A stretch of 64,000 nucleotides of DNA. Origin: Trichoplax sp. H2 (Eukaryota > Placozoa > Uniplacotomia > Trichoplacea). A model generated the notes under the pieces. The model did no database searches. It was not told where the DNA came from and saw only the letters and a list, made by a program, of their open reading frames with translations. The DNA lies in the NCBI GenBank assembly GCA_003344405.1, contig NOWV01000131.1:148990-212989 (forward strand), read 5' to 3'. Of this stretch, positions 53,809 through 64,000 are shown in pieces. A program made the position numbers and the translations under genes. Numbering within the stretch: position 1 is the first letter of the stretch; every line of letters starts with the position of its first letter.

Positions 53809-56800
53809 AGTATTGCTTTAGATTAATCTTCCTTAATAAGTTCGGTATTCTTCTTAATAGTGAAAGAAGTTGAAAGAAACGTTGAAAAGGATTTAGCTTA
53901 AATGTACAGAATTAAAGGTTTTCCACCAACGATACGAGTACAACCTAAACTTCTTGAGGTGTTACAGCGCTAGCGTTTATATATATAATCTGGATCGAAT
54001 AAAGCTGTCCTAAAGAGCTCTAGTAAAAAATATTTTAAATAACTTAATTTCATAAGATTATGAAAAGGTCACCCATCCTATGTAAATAAGAATATTAGTA
54101 TTATTTAGATGTGACTTACATGACCATCCAGTAACCGTACGGTCTATTGAAGGGACTACTGCACTAAAAAAGAAAAAGAGGGACCTTATAAGCATGCAGC
54201 TAAGTTGGTTTTGTTCAGTATGATATACGATTTCATTGGTATCGTATAATAGAATGGCCGGGAAAATGATAGGCCTCCACATTATTTTGCATATCACCTC
54301 CCTTTTTCTTTTCTACGACGAGAACAATAATTACTGTCTTATTTCCATGACATAAGGTGTTATTAATATATCACCATGGTATCCATGTATTATATTTACC
54401 GTTAGTAATTGAACACTTGTTTGATGTTAACAATTACAATTTATACCGGTTCAAACTTTAAGAAAGTTATGTGCATTATAGTTGTTGACAATGGCATCTT
54501 TTGAAGAGATTTGCATGCTTAATAATACCCTAATATGGCTAAAAACCTGATTACAGTACTGTAATGAATCTTATTTTCTCCGCATTTAGTCTGAATGGAC
54601 CATGAATGGACGGACCATCTTTATTATTGATCCAGCGAAAGCTCTTAAAATCGGTGTAAATCAGAGTCCTGCAAAGCTACAATTACGCTTGACTGTCTTA
54701 AGTAATCGAAGTGAATACTGCGCATTACTATTACTGTACTACAGTATCCTTAAATGGAGTAAAAACGCAACCTGAACCCGATCAAATTGTAAGCCGAAAA
54801 TGAGTGCAATCGCTATGCTAACTCTGTATTGCCACAGAAATTCTTAACCGGAATCCCGTCCTCGAGTCGGGTTTCGGGGTTAACTTTTAAAGGACACTGC
54901 TTGAGCCTTTCCATATTGGTGAATGATTAATGTAATAAATCTCATGTTATCCAGATATGGTCAAAGGAACAATTTGCATCATTAACTGATTGATAAATAC
55001 AGTACACTTGATTATCTTGAGGCATCGTCAATTGTCATAGAAGTAACAGAAAAAATAAAAATTTGGTGTACGGTCAGTAGACACTAAGTAATAATAATCT
55101 ATACGGCGAAGCGTGCTGAGCAAAAGCTGGATTCGACAGTACCCGTTTTACAACGGGTATTACCAAACTAGTATATTATAAATCTTCTTATTGTGCAGCC
55201 GCTTATCGATTTTGCAATTAGCACGGTTGCAATCCTTGATCCAGACCAAGAAAATTGACTATTAAATGACTTCAACTCGAACAAATGCGTATTACAAGCA
55301 AAAATAAAATATGATTACTCTATAGCTTGTTTTCTGTATCCTATTATATCGTCAAATTTCGAAAATAAATTAGCATCACACAAACCTACGAGTATATTAT
55401 GATACACTAAATTCTTACACGTTTAAACTAATCTAGACGTCGTTCTTCTCAGTCTCTCTGTTCACGTAAAGAAATTAATTATCACTGGGGTTAGAACTAC
55501 TTTCTTCTCATAATTATCAATGAATAAGCATAGAGGTCAGTCATTAAATAAATAAATTATAATTATTACCACACATCACATGTCAATGCTGTACGCAGGG
55601 CATAATAGCTAGCAGTCGATGTTTAATAGTGTAGCATTAGCTACAGGTGTTGGATAGCTAACAGGTCAAAATGGTGATCAATATTTTCCCAACCAATTGC
55701 TCTAATAATTAATCGTCTAAAAGTAGATTGAGTTCTGCTTTAAAGCTATACAAGATATATAATTTCAACCTGATTGATCAGGGTAATTATTTGTCCATAC
55801 ATCTGCATGATGAAATCAAATTCTTACGGTAAAGTGGTAGAAAGGTTATACATATTTATTTTAATTTTGCAAATACAATCGAGATTTAAATCGTTCGTTT
55901 GAAATTTTCAACGATTAATTAAACTGTAGTAATTAGTCTTAGAATTCATCTGAGGTAAGATAAGGGTGGTTAGTGCCAGCGTTGATTGCAACAGTTATAG
56001 AATAAGTTACACAGCATATAGTAGCAATGTAGAAATGTGCTAAAGCTTGATTTTAGGCTTTTCTTGCATATGTCCATTAGTTCAGGTTATATATCTACTA
56101 TACAAGATCTCATTTAAATCTTTTTTACTATACAACATGTTTTAGTATCTATTAACTACCGTCTAACTGTCCAAGCTAATCATCACCTAGATAGACGAAA
56201 ATATATCGAAATGTAGAAAAGAAATGGTCTACTTAAGACCAAAAACATCTCACGTTTGGATGTGAATATCTCACTTGAGTATAATACGTAACTGAATATT
56301 TTAGTCTCCAAATTCTGATTCAACGTAGCCTGCAATGGAATACGCGTAGGCGCACAATTGCACAGCAAATTGAAATTTGGAGACCCTACGCGTGCTTTGT
56401 CTTCCTGCGGCAAAACAAGAATTAAAAGATATCTGCAATAAAATAAATCTTTACAAGTATGCAATATGTTCGCAATGAACTTTTATTTTATACTTATTAC
56501 TATTTAAAATTTTAGTTTGGATACTATAATGTTGTTGACCATCGGGCTTATGAACTCTAGTAGGTGCCTTCGTGGATGGAAGCTTTGGTTAAGGATCCGT
56601 TATAGATGTTTAGGTACGGACGATCAAATAACAATATGGGAGGGGAATAGAAGTACTTTGTTAAGAAGGGAAAGAGTAATAACAGATTCCTATCAACTTC
56701 GCACGTCTCGGGTTATAACTTATAATCATCTGCGAGAGCTAGCAACAATTAAGACTTAATAGAAAGATAGGAAGTGAAGTAAAGTATGCAGCGCAAAGTA

Positions 56801-57051
56801 ACAAATCCGGAAGCTGGATTCTACTAGGATAAAGAATAGCCATGTAATAGTATACCGTAATATATGCTCTACAGTGTACAGCTAAAGAAGTAGCGAGAAT
56901 AAATATTTTATTTAATACTACGAAGAGGGCTTAAGTAAGGCAAGTAACCTGCAAGTATACTTTCAGCAGTACAAATCTCAAAATGATACGATATTGTTAT
57001 AATTATATTAATTAACAATTAACTTCAAATTCCGTATACTTGCTGATGAAG
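53809..57051. other. Intergenic region between esterase copies 3 and 4
   Basis: About 3.2 kb holding dispersed element copy B (54771-54884) and otherwise AT-rich sequence. The open frame at 56517-56759 (+) has a basic, Arg-rich translation but no recognisable motif. Confidence 0.5.
54771..54884 (-). repeat. Dispersed element copy B
   Basis: Reverse-complement relative of the element at 21601-21735. The shared parts are the CCCGAAACCCG end, the GCATAGCGATTGCA core and the AATTTGATCGGGTT end. Divergence is moderate with a few small indels, so the copies are old or evolving quickly. Confidence 0.7.
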
Positions 57052-59113
57052 TTAGACCAACACTTCTTTACCTCGTCGACAGCGCATAGCAAGTAAGATA
57101 ACCACAATGATAAATAAAGCTGCACTCACTCCAATCAAGGCGTAAGTAGCAACCTTGAAAGTCGAACTCTGTGTAACAGAGCCAGAGGGAGTAGTTACGG
57201 ATTGAGTCGGAGGTTGAGTGCTAGCGGTAGGATTATTAGCTAACGTAAATTTTACATTTAACAAATTATTAAAGAAAGCAATTTGATTACGCTTGTAATT
57301 GGTTACAGGATTATAGCCTTTGGCTGTAATAGTCAAGTAGTAAGTATTGGTATTTGTGTATTCTGGCCAAGAAATCCTTGTAGTGGATGGATCCCTTAAG
57401 ATTTAAGTAAAAAAGTCGAAATAACTCTTAGTTAGATATCTCAAGGTTCTAATACTGATGTAACTCTACTTGGACGATTTAATTTCTATTCATCGAGTTT
57501 TAAATAATCTGAACTGTATACTAGTATAGTTATATTTTATGTACAGCATTACTGAAGTCGATCAACTAGTGAGTTTTTCTTTTAAACACTACAAGATATT
57601 AATCATTCTAGCTGTAAGGTAGCAGGATTACATTGTCTAGTTCTTACCCAGTGCGTATAAAACTTCCCCACATAGCCATCATATCTTTACTCAAATCAAT
57701 TTCTGCTGAAGTAAAATTTGATAAAAAGCCGGAAGGTTTATTAACTGGATAGCCAAAGACATAGGGTAATTCTGCACCATGACTCACACCAGTGTTAGGC
57801 ATTAAATAAGCTGATTGATTTGTTCGATGAGAGAAAACATAGGTATAGGTAGGAGAATAAATAGAATGATATCCAGCAACGAAATCCGCTGGTGCAACGA
57901 AGAGTGAATCGGTAGATAATTCTCTTAGCATATGCAAATTACTTGTTAGAGAGTTGATGTCATTATAGTTTGTATATCTGCTAATAATAACATCTTGACC
58001 TAAATCATTATATATTCTATTAAACCAGTATTTTATAAAGCCTAAATAAGCTGGCCTAGTTACTTGAGGAGGTACGTTTACGTAGCCATCTTGAGCTGCA
58101 ATTCCCATTAGTAGGTTGCCTTTCTTAAATCGACCTGCTGCCCAAGCTTTTCTAGGATTCTCTACAATTAATTTACCGTCTACCGTAACACTAAAGAATC
58201 CGAAATCTTGAAGCAACATTGAAGAGGATGCTTTTAAAATTATTGCCACACTTAAACTACGTACACACTGAGTCACAGTAGCAACAGTAGTGCCATTACA
58301 TCCTGCTTGTTTACCAAACTTCAGGAAAGCTTGACGAGCTTCTGCCATGGATTTGTAGGTATGACTATCGAATACGGCTCCACTATGCATAATAGCATAA
58401 CGAAATAATCCGTAACTGCTAGGTGCTAATACGTGAATACCTACAGAGTACGCACCAGCTGAGAATCCAGCAATAGTAACTGCTTCTTTATTACCACCAA
58501 AGTTTTCAATATTATCTTATACCCACTTTAAAGCCATTTGTTGATCGAGTATTCCTAAGTTAGGTTGAATAGCATTATTACCGGGATTATCTTCACCAGA
58601 AGTTAGGAAACCAAACGCACCCAATCTGTAGTTCATGGAAACGACAACGATACCTTCTTTAGCTGCTAGTGTTTGCATCTTCCAACCAGCTCCAGTACCA
58701 ACAATAAAACCGCCACCATGAATCCATACTAGAACGGACATGTTAGCAACAGCGACTGGTTTTGTAGTAAAAACGTTAATATATAAGCAATCTTCATTGA
58801 TTTGATGTTCTGGTGTATTAGGTTGTGTTCCACCAACAGGTGTAAATTGAGGGCAAGAATTTTTATATTGGCTTCCGTTTAAAACGCCAGACCAGGCCGA
58901 TGTTAACGCTTTCGGTGGCATAAAGCGTAGTGAACCGATTGGAGGTTGAACGTAAGGAATGCCCAAATAAGAATGCACTGTTGTTCCATCAATAATATCT
59001 GACTTTCCACTGATGAGGCCATTATCTGTTCTAACAGTGATTTGGCCGGAATTATTAGGCACGAATAATGTTAAAACTAATGCTAAAAGAATCCATGAAA
59101 GATGTACTGCCAT
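57052..59113 (-). pseudogene. Carboxylesterase/cholinesterase-like copy 4 with in-frame stop
   Basis: Same plan as the other copies: exon 1 57648-59113, a 253-bp phase-2 intron after FIRTG, exon 2 57052-57394 with a stalk and transmembrane helix. The whole of exon 1 stays in one frame except for a single TAA at 58517-58519, where the paralogues read KWVRENIENFGG or AWVQNNIEQFGG. The stop falls just before the nucleophile elbow, which is otherwise intact (GFSAG), as are HGGGFIVGTG, the acid-position Asp (AAQDGYV) and the histidine (VSHGAELPYVFGYP). This is either a very young pseudogene, a null allele in the sequenced strain, a base error, or stop readthrough. No other lesion was seen. Confidence 0.85.
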
Positions 59114-60410
59114 CCTCGTTCTATCTCAAGCTTTATCTACTAAGAATCATCTGCGACTATTTTAGATATTTATTTGAGGAATAAAATTGATGTCAGTTTA
59201 TTTATTTTATTTGATTGAAATTTGTTGTTGATGCCAACGCCTAATTTGGATGTCTCTATTATAGTCTCATCTCGACTCTTTCGAAAACCACACAAGTATT
59301 CATGTTATCGTTGATGCCAGTATGGCTTATGCTACTATACTGTACTGTACTGAAAAGGAAGCAGTGGCTAAGATAGAGGAGTTTCTTGATCCTTTAGGTC
59401 CTTATAGGAAATGAGACTATCTCTCTAGTATTCTCATGAGAAATAGTATGCTAAAAGGATAAGGCAATTAGGGCATTGATAGTATTACGTGTAAGAATAG
59501 GAAAGGAAATGTATTTATGGCCCGAACCGCGAACCCAGACAGTGATATTAAACAAGTCGGGATTAGCGGTCAGCAAACTAGTAGAGAAGCTCGAGTGGAA
59601 TATATAGTACTAATATTCATTTTTAGGTGATAAAGTTGTTTTTAAACGTTCTTTCAAGTCCCTTTCACTGTAAGTCAGAATGAGCTAGTACATTTGATTA
59701 CTTCTATGCTGGTGATTGGGTAAAAAGGTGGTATGACAAGAGTACAAGGTCAGCTAACTAGTAGAGAAGCTCGAGAGTAACATATAGTACTACTATTCTT
59801 TTTAAATAATAAAGTTGCTTTTAAACGTTCTTTCAAGTCCCTTTCACTGTAAATCAGAATAAGCTAGTACGCTTAATCACTGTATTTATTACAGTCCTGT
59901 TCATACTATTTTTGTTTATATTTTACTTCATTTGCTTCTATGCAAGGGTAGTAACTTTCAGTACGGTCGGTGCCAGGTATGGGTCAAGAAGTCCTGCTGA
60001 CTAGAGGTAAAGGAAAAAGAGTTCCGTTGATCGATGATGTCATCGACGCCACTTGAACATGACGTAATTCCCTCTGCATTTTGCAAATCACCAGCGGGCT
60101 GCGGTGAACCCGCGTGCTATTCTGGTATACTCTACTGTATAACGCAATATCGGTGAGAATATCCCGGGGAATAGACCACTAGAAGTATACCTGGACTGGA
60201 ACTCTCCTCGGGTGGATGGACTTTTCATACTACAGGCCGCCGAAAATGTCGAAAAATAGTTACTGAGTATGGATCTTCCCGCGTCTGTTTTCTAAATCAC
60301 TCGTATCAATTGGAAATAACATTCATGATCTAAATTGACTGCTTCCAAGCAGAGCTTCTCAGATATTTCAATAAAAGTATTAATGAAATTGATTGCTATC
60401 TATAGAACCA
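59114..60410. other. Copy 4 5' flank with ~180-bp tandem duplication
   Basis: A short TACTGTACTGTACTG run lies about 225 bp upstream of copy 4. A ~130-bp segment (CTAGTAGAGAAGCTCGAG ... TTAAACGTTCTTTCAAGTCC ... AGAAT(G/A)AGCTAGTAC) occurs at about 59575 and again about 180 bp later at 59755. No exon recognised. Confidence 0.6.
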
Positions 60411-61053
60411 TTTTTATCATACAGTTAACTATACATACAGTATACTGTCCATACAGTTAACTGAAAGATTACTTCAAAAATCTGCTTATATGCTAGATAT
60501 CGGTAAAGTATCAATAAATTGATATCTTACCTATACAAGCATTTTAATACATACAGTTAACTGAAAGATTACTCCAAAAATCTGCTCATATGCTAGATAT
60601 CGGTAAAGTATCAATAAATTGATATAAGTTGATACTTTACCTATCCATTTTTATACATACAGTTAACTGAAAGATTATTCAAAAAATCTGCTCATACAGC
60701 ATGCTAGGGGTCGGTATAAAATACAGTACAGTATTTGCTTGTTAGTTTTAGTTACATTTTCTCCCTTTTAAAGCGTCTAAAACGAAATAAAAGACGCGGT
60801 ATACCAGATCACAGGTTCTATCTTCAGAGACCATGACAGACTTTATAATGCAATTTACAACAGTATTTTCGTATTGAGTAAAGTGTTACTCCCAGCCAGG
60901 CAACAATATTCCGCGAGCATCAGTAAAGACATTTAGTAGTAATAAAAATATTATTAAAACAGGTCATCCATGAGACGTTTTTGATACTACCATATGCTAT
61001 TGAAGTAAGCAAAACGATTCCTCTTTATGAGTAGCAAATATACAAATTATCTA
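60411..61053. repeat. 100/110-bp tandem array plus flank, module 1
   Basis: The phrase ATACAGTTAACTGAAAG recurs at 60451, 60551 and 60657, followed by a ~350-bp unique flank ending AAATATACAAATTATCTA at the assembly gap. Units differ by presence or absence of a ~10-bp block around ATTGATATAA. Confidence 0.9.
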
Positions 61054-61073
61054 NNNNNNNNNNNNNNNNNNNN
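61054..61073. other. Assembly gap (20 N)
   Basis: Exactly 20 N bases between two copies of the same module; probably a placeholder gap in an unresolved tandem repeat, so true copy number and distance here are unknown. Confidence 0.98.
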
Positions 61074-62030
61074 TATCATACAGTTAACTATACATACAGT
61101 ATACTGTACATACAGTTAACTGAAAGATTACTCCAAAAATCTGCTTATATGCTAGATATCGGTAAAGTATCAATAAATTGATATCTTACCTATACAAGCA
61201 TTTTAATACATACAGTTAACTGAAAGATTACTCCAAAAATCTGCTCATATGCTAGATATCGGTAAAGTATCAATAAATTGATATCTTACCTATACAAGCA
61301 TTTTAATACATACAGTTAACTGAAAGATTACTCCAAAAATTTGCTCATATGCTAGATATCGGTAAAGTATCAATAAATTGATATAAATTAATATTTTACC
61401 TATACAAGCATTTCAATACATACAGTTAACTGAAAGATTACTCCAAAAATCTGCTCATATGCTAGATATCGGTAAAGTATCAATAAATTGATATAAATTG
61501 ATACTTCACCTATACAAGCATTTTAATACATACAGTTAACTGAAAGATTACTCAAAAAATCTGCTCATATGCTAGATATCGGTAAAGTATCAATAAATTG
61601 ATATAAATTGATACTTTACCTATACAAGCATTTTAATACATACAGTTAACTGAAAGATTATTCAAAAAATCTGCTCATACAGTATGCTAGGTATCGGTAT
61701 AAAATACTGTATTTGCTTGTTAGTTTTAGTTACATTTTCTTCCGGTTTAAGCGTCTAAAACGAAATAAAAGACGCTGTACACCAGATCACAGGTTCTATC
61801 TTAAGAGACCATGACAGACTTTACAATGCAATTTACAACAGTATTTTCGTATTGAGTAAAGTGTTACTCCTAGACAAGCAATAATATTCCGCGAGTATCA
61901 GTAAAGACATTTAGTAGTAATAAAAATATTAAAACAGGTCATCCATTAGACGTTTTTGATACTACGATATGCTATTAAAGTAAGCAAAACGATTCCCTCT
62001 TTATGAGTAGCAAATATACAAATTATCTAC
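61074..62030. repeat. 100/110-bp tandem array plus flank, module 2
   Basis: Second copy of the module. ATACAGTTAACTGAAAG occurs at 61110, 61210, 61310, 61420, 61530 and 61640 (spacings 100, 100, 110, 110, 110), then the same ~350-bp flank ending AAATATACAAATTATCTA. It differs from module 1 by a few substitutions and small indels. Units also contain near-palindromic GATATCGGTAAAGTATC and TATCAATAAATTGATA words. Confidence 0.92.
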
Positions 62031-62129
62031 TGTATCACCAATGAGAGTACTCCGTGTAGTGCATTCGGCAATGAGCCAGCCGAGAATCCAAGAGGTTGAA
62101 GTACGCAATGAAGAAGTCAGTTCGAGAGA

Positions 62130-62430
62130 AATAGTCTTACTTATTTTAAGGAGTACTCGCGAGCATAAGAGTAGTGTAAAAACTGTTTGATTAATTAGAT
62201 ATAACTACAGGATACCTTTAGCTTACTGTATACAGTAAGAAGTATGTGGTAGCGTTACAACATAGAGCGATTACCTTGGTAATAGTCTTACTTATTTTAA
62301 GGAGTACTCGCGACCATAAGAGCAGTGCAACAACTGTTGGATTAATTATATATAACCACGGGGTAGCTTTAGCTTACTTAGTAATAAGCATGTGGTAACG
62401 GTCAATACAGAACGATTACCATGGTGCTCG
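62130..62430. repeat. 150-bp tandem duplication
   Basis: ATAGTCTTACTTATTTTAAG begins at 62131 and again at about 62281. The following ~140 bp (GGAGTACTCGCGA..., then TTTAGCTTACT and GATTACC.TGGT) is repeated with small differences. Confidence 0.8.
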
Positions 62431-62576
62431 TCTATTCAAATACAACACTAGCGTTATTTTCGAGGGAAGACAGTGGTACTATCGCTCGTTATCCTTCGTG
62501 TACTTAGTTATTGGAGTACATTACATTACTTGTATTTTTTTATACTTTACTGTACAACATTATATGTACTGTTGTT

Positions 62577-63450
62577 TATTGACAAGATAACCAAAAACAG
62601 AAGGTATTTCCATAGTGTGAACTATTGTATCTTCAGATAAGAGTAGTACAAACTCCCGTCGCTTTGCTGACGGTTTACGATAATGTGCTCATTTATTAAT
62701 AATTAACTGATAGTATTACCATTTGATAGACCTGTCAGATAACAACCGTTATAAGAAAATGTAACAATCAAAATGGCTATGTAGAAAACTCTATAAAGAT
62801 TCTATGTTTATTTAATTTTTATCAGAGTATTACATGAAATCAAAATTTAAAGGCCCAGTGGCCACCCTTAGCGATATAACGAATACCATTTCAATAATCA
62901 GTACTATGCAGAAATTACTACCTTAGAGCTATTCGTTTTACGTAAAGAAATCTTTAGGCAAAAAGTACTGTAAGAATCTTATACTGACCTATTGAAATGA
63001 ACCCATAATCAGATGGATGATCGGCTTGTGCCACTAGTACGATGAGCAAATATATAGTTACATGTCGGCACATGTCTAGAAAATTGATCCACGTAATACT
63101 CATTAGGTATAGCAAAGACGAAATGGTCAAATAATTCTCTATCTTGATCTAAATTCAATATCGGTGAATTAAAACTAGTCCAACTTGTATATCGATATTG
63201 TGTAGATATTTTTACGCGATGACTTGTAAAGGTTAAGGCATTATTAGTAATAGGTATGAAAGCATGACGTGCTATTCCACTTTTCAACACTTGAAGAACT
63301 GAGTAGAAAAGCGAGACCGAAATAGCCATCATTCAACTAGAAATCTTTGCGATAGTATGGCTGTATATGCGCCTTCTTGTATAGTACTACTATCAGGAAT
63401 AGGAATGCTAAGGGCAGGATCATTTGGTCGCTAAATAATGTTCGTCTTAT
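62577..63450 (-). pseudogene. Decayed carboxylesterase-like copy 5
   Basis: Minus-strand remnant closest to copy 3. From the 5' side: a stretch resembling the region before the acid residue, then NDGYF after a frame break, then an open part (63009-63332) with RVKISTQYRYTSW, NEYYVDQFSRHVPTCNYIFAHRTSGT, ending in a stop. About 370 bp later, HTMEIPSVFGYL (about 62580-62630) resumes the homology. Signal peptide, nucleophile region and transmembrane exon were not found. Boundaries are approximate. Confidence 0.8.
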
Positions 63451-64000
63451 CAACTTGTAGTAAAACATTGTTGAAAAGATGCCTGTATTGTAATACACGT
63501 GTAAGTGCACTGTATATTGGTATATGAAAAGATGTTCGATAAACTAGTTACTGAATTGCACGAAAGAGATCTAAAAACAAGATAGAAATCTTTAATTTAA
63601 ATAGAGAGGAGATCACGATTACGGTTTAATTTTGATATTAAAAAATACATTTATTTTGTAAACCTTCTACAAGTTATCAAAAATAATTTCTAACGCTAAA
63701 ATAAGGAAAAAGACAAGTTCCTTCATACATATTTAACTATGCAACACTCAAAATTATATTGTCTTTTTGTAAACGGTTAAAAAAAGGAAAATTCCCCTTA
63801 GGACATTTAACTATGCAACTGTTAAAATAGTATTATCTTTGCAAACGTTTAAAAAGGTATCAAAAATAAATTTCTAACACTACAAAAAGAAAAAAGACAA
63901 GTTTCTTCAGTGACGTTTAATTATGTAGCTCTTAAAATTAAAGTAGCACCATCTCTTATTAAACATTCGATCTTGCTCCGAATGAGTGATTTGGTATTTA
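63451..64000. repeat. A/T-rich imperfect tandem repeat at window end
   Basis: Related stretches recur in the last ~350 bp: TTATCAAAAATAATTTCTAACGC / GTATCAAAAATAAATTTCTAACAC (about 63677 and 63857), AAAGACAAGTT.CTTC (63709 and 63894), and AC.TATTTAACTATGCAAC-like words (63730, 63805, 63915). It continues beyond the window. Confidence 0.6.

Overview
The window is nuclear DNA from an early-branching animal, most likely a placozoan (Trichoplax/Hoilungia type). This is inferred from AT-rich sequence, compact housekeeping genes with many short GT-AG introns, animal-type orthologues (STAM with VHS, UIM and SH3; NOL6; ZNF706; CMC1) and lineage-specific single- or two-exon families. It is not bacterial: nearly every recognisable gene is split. 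I rebuilt exon chains by hand from splice consensus, reading phase and family conservation. Gene coordinates run from start to stop codon, with exon lists in the evidence.

Layout. 1-33 kb is a housekeeping block: LSM6 (+), PSMD14/Rpn11 (-), NOL6 (+), STAM (-), ZNF706 (-), RPS8 (+), an unrecognised multipass membrane protein (-), SF1/BBP (-) and CMC1 (+, from 33.5 kb). Several pairs are head-to-head (PSMD14/NOL6, ZNF706/RPS8, SF1/CMC1). 36-64 kb is a lineage-specific region. It holds a tandem family of membrane-anchored carboxylesterase/cholinesterase-like genes, all on the minus strand and all with one large exon plus a small C-terminal transmembrane exon. Three copies are intact, one carries an in-frame stop and one is a decayed fragment. 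A retinol-dehydrogenase-like SDR gene and several repeat arrays lie among them.

Repeats. The most striking non-genic signal is a nearly self-complementary pentamer mosaic, (TACWG)n, which appears as runs such as TACAGTACTGTAC. It clusters in the 5' flanks of LSM6, PSMD14/NOL6, STAM, ZNF706/RPS8, SF1/CMC1 and the SDR gene. Comparison of local duplicates shows pentamer blocks present or absent exactly at TA dinucleotides. Other arrays are a 141-bp satellite (44.6-45.56 kb), a 100/110-bp array with a duplicated flanking module broken by a 20-N gap (60.4-62.0 kb), an interstitial TTAGGG tract (33.14 kb), several local tandem duplications, and one dispersed ~115-135-bp element present twice in opposite orientation (21.6 and 54.8 kb).

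The housekeeping genes do not form one pathway (mRNA decay/splicing, proteasome, ribosome biogenesis, endosomal sorting, translation, COX assembly). The esterase cluster looks like recent local gene-family expansion with births and deaths.
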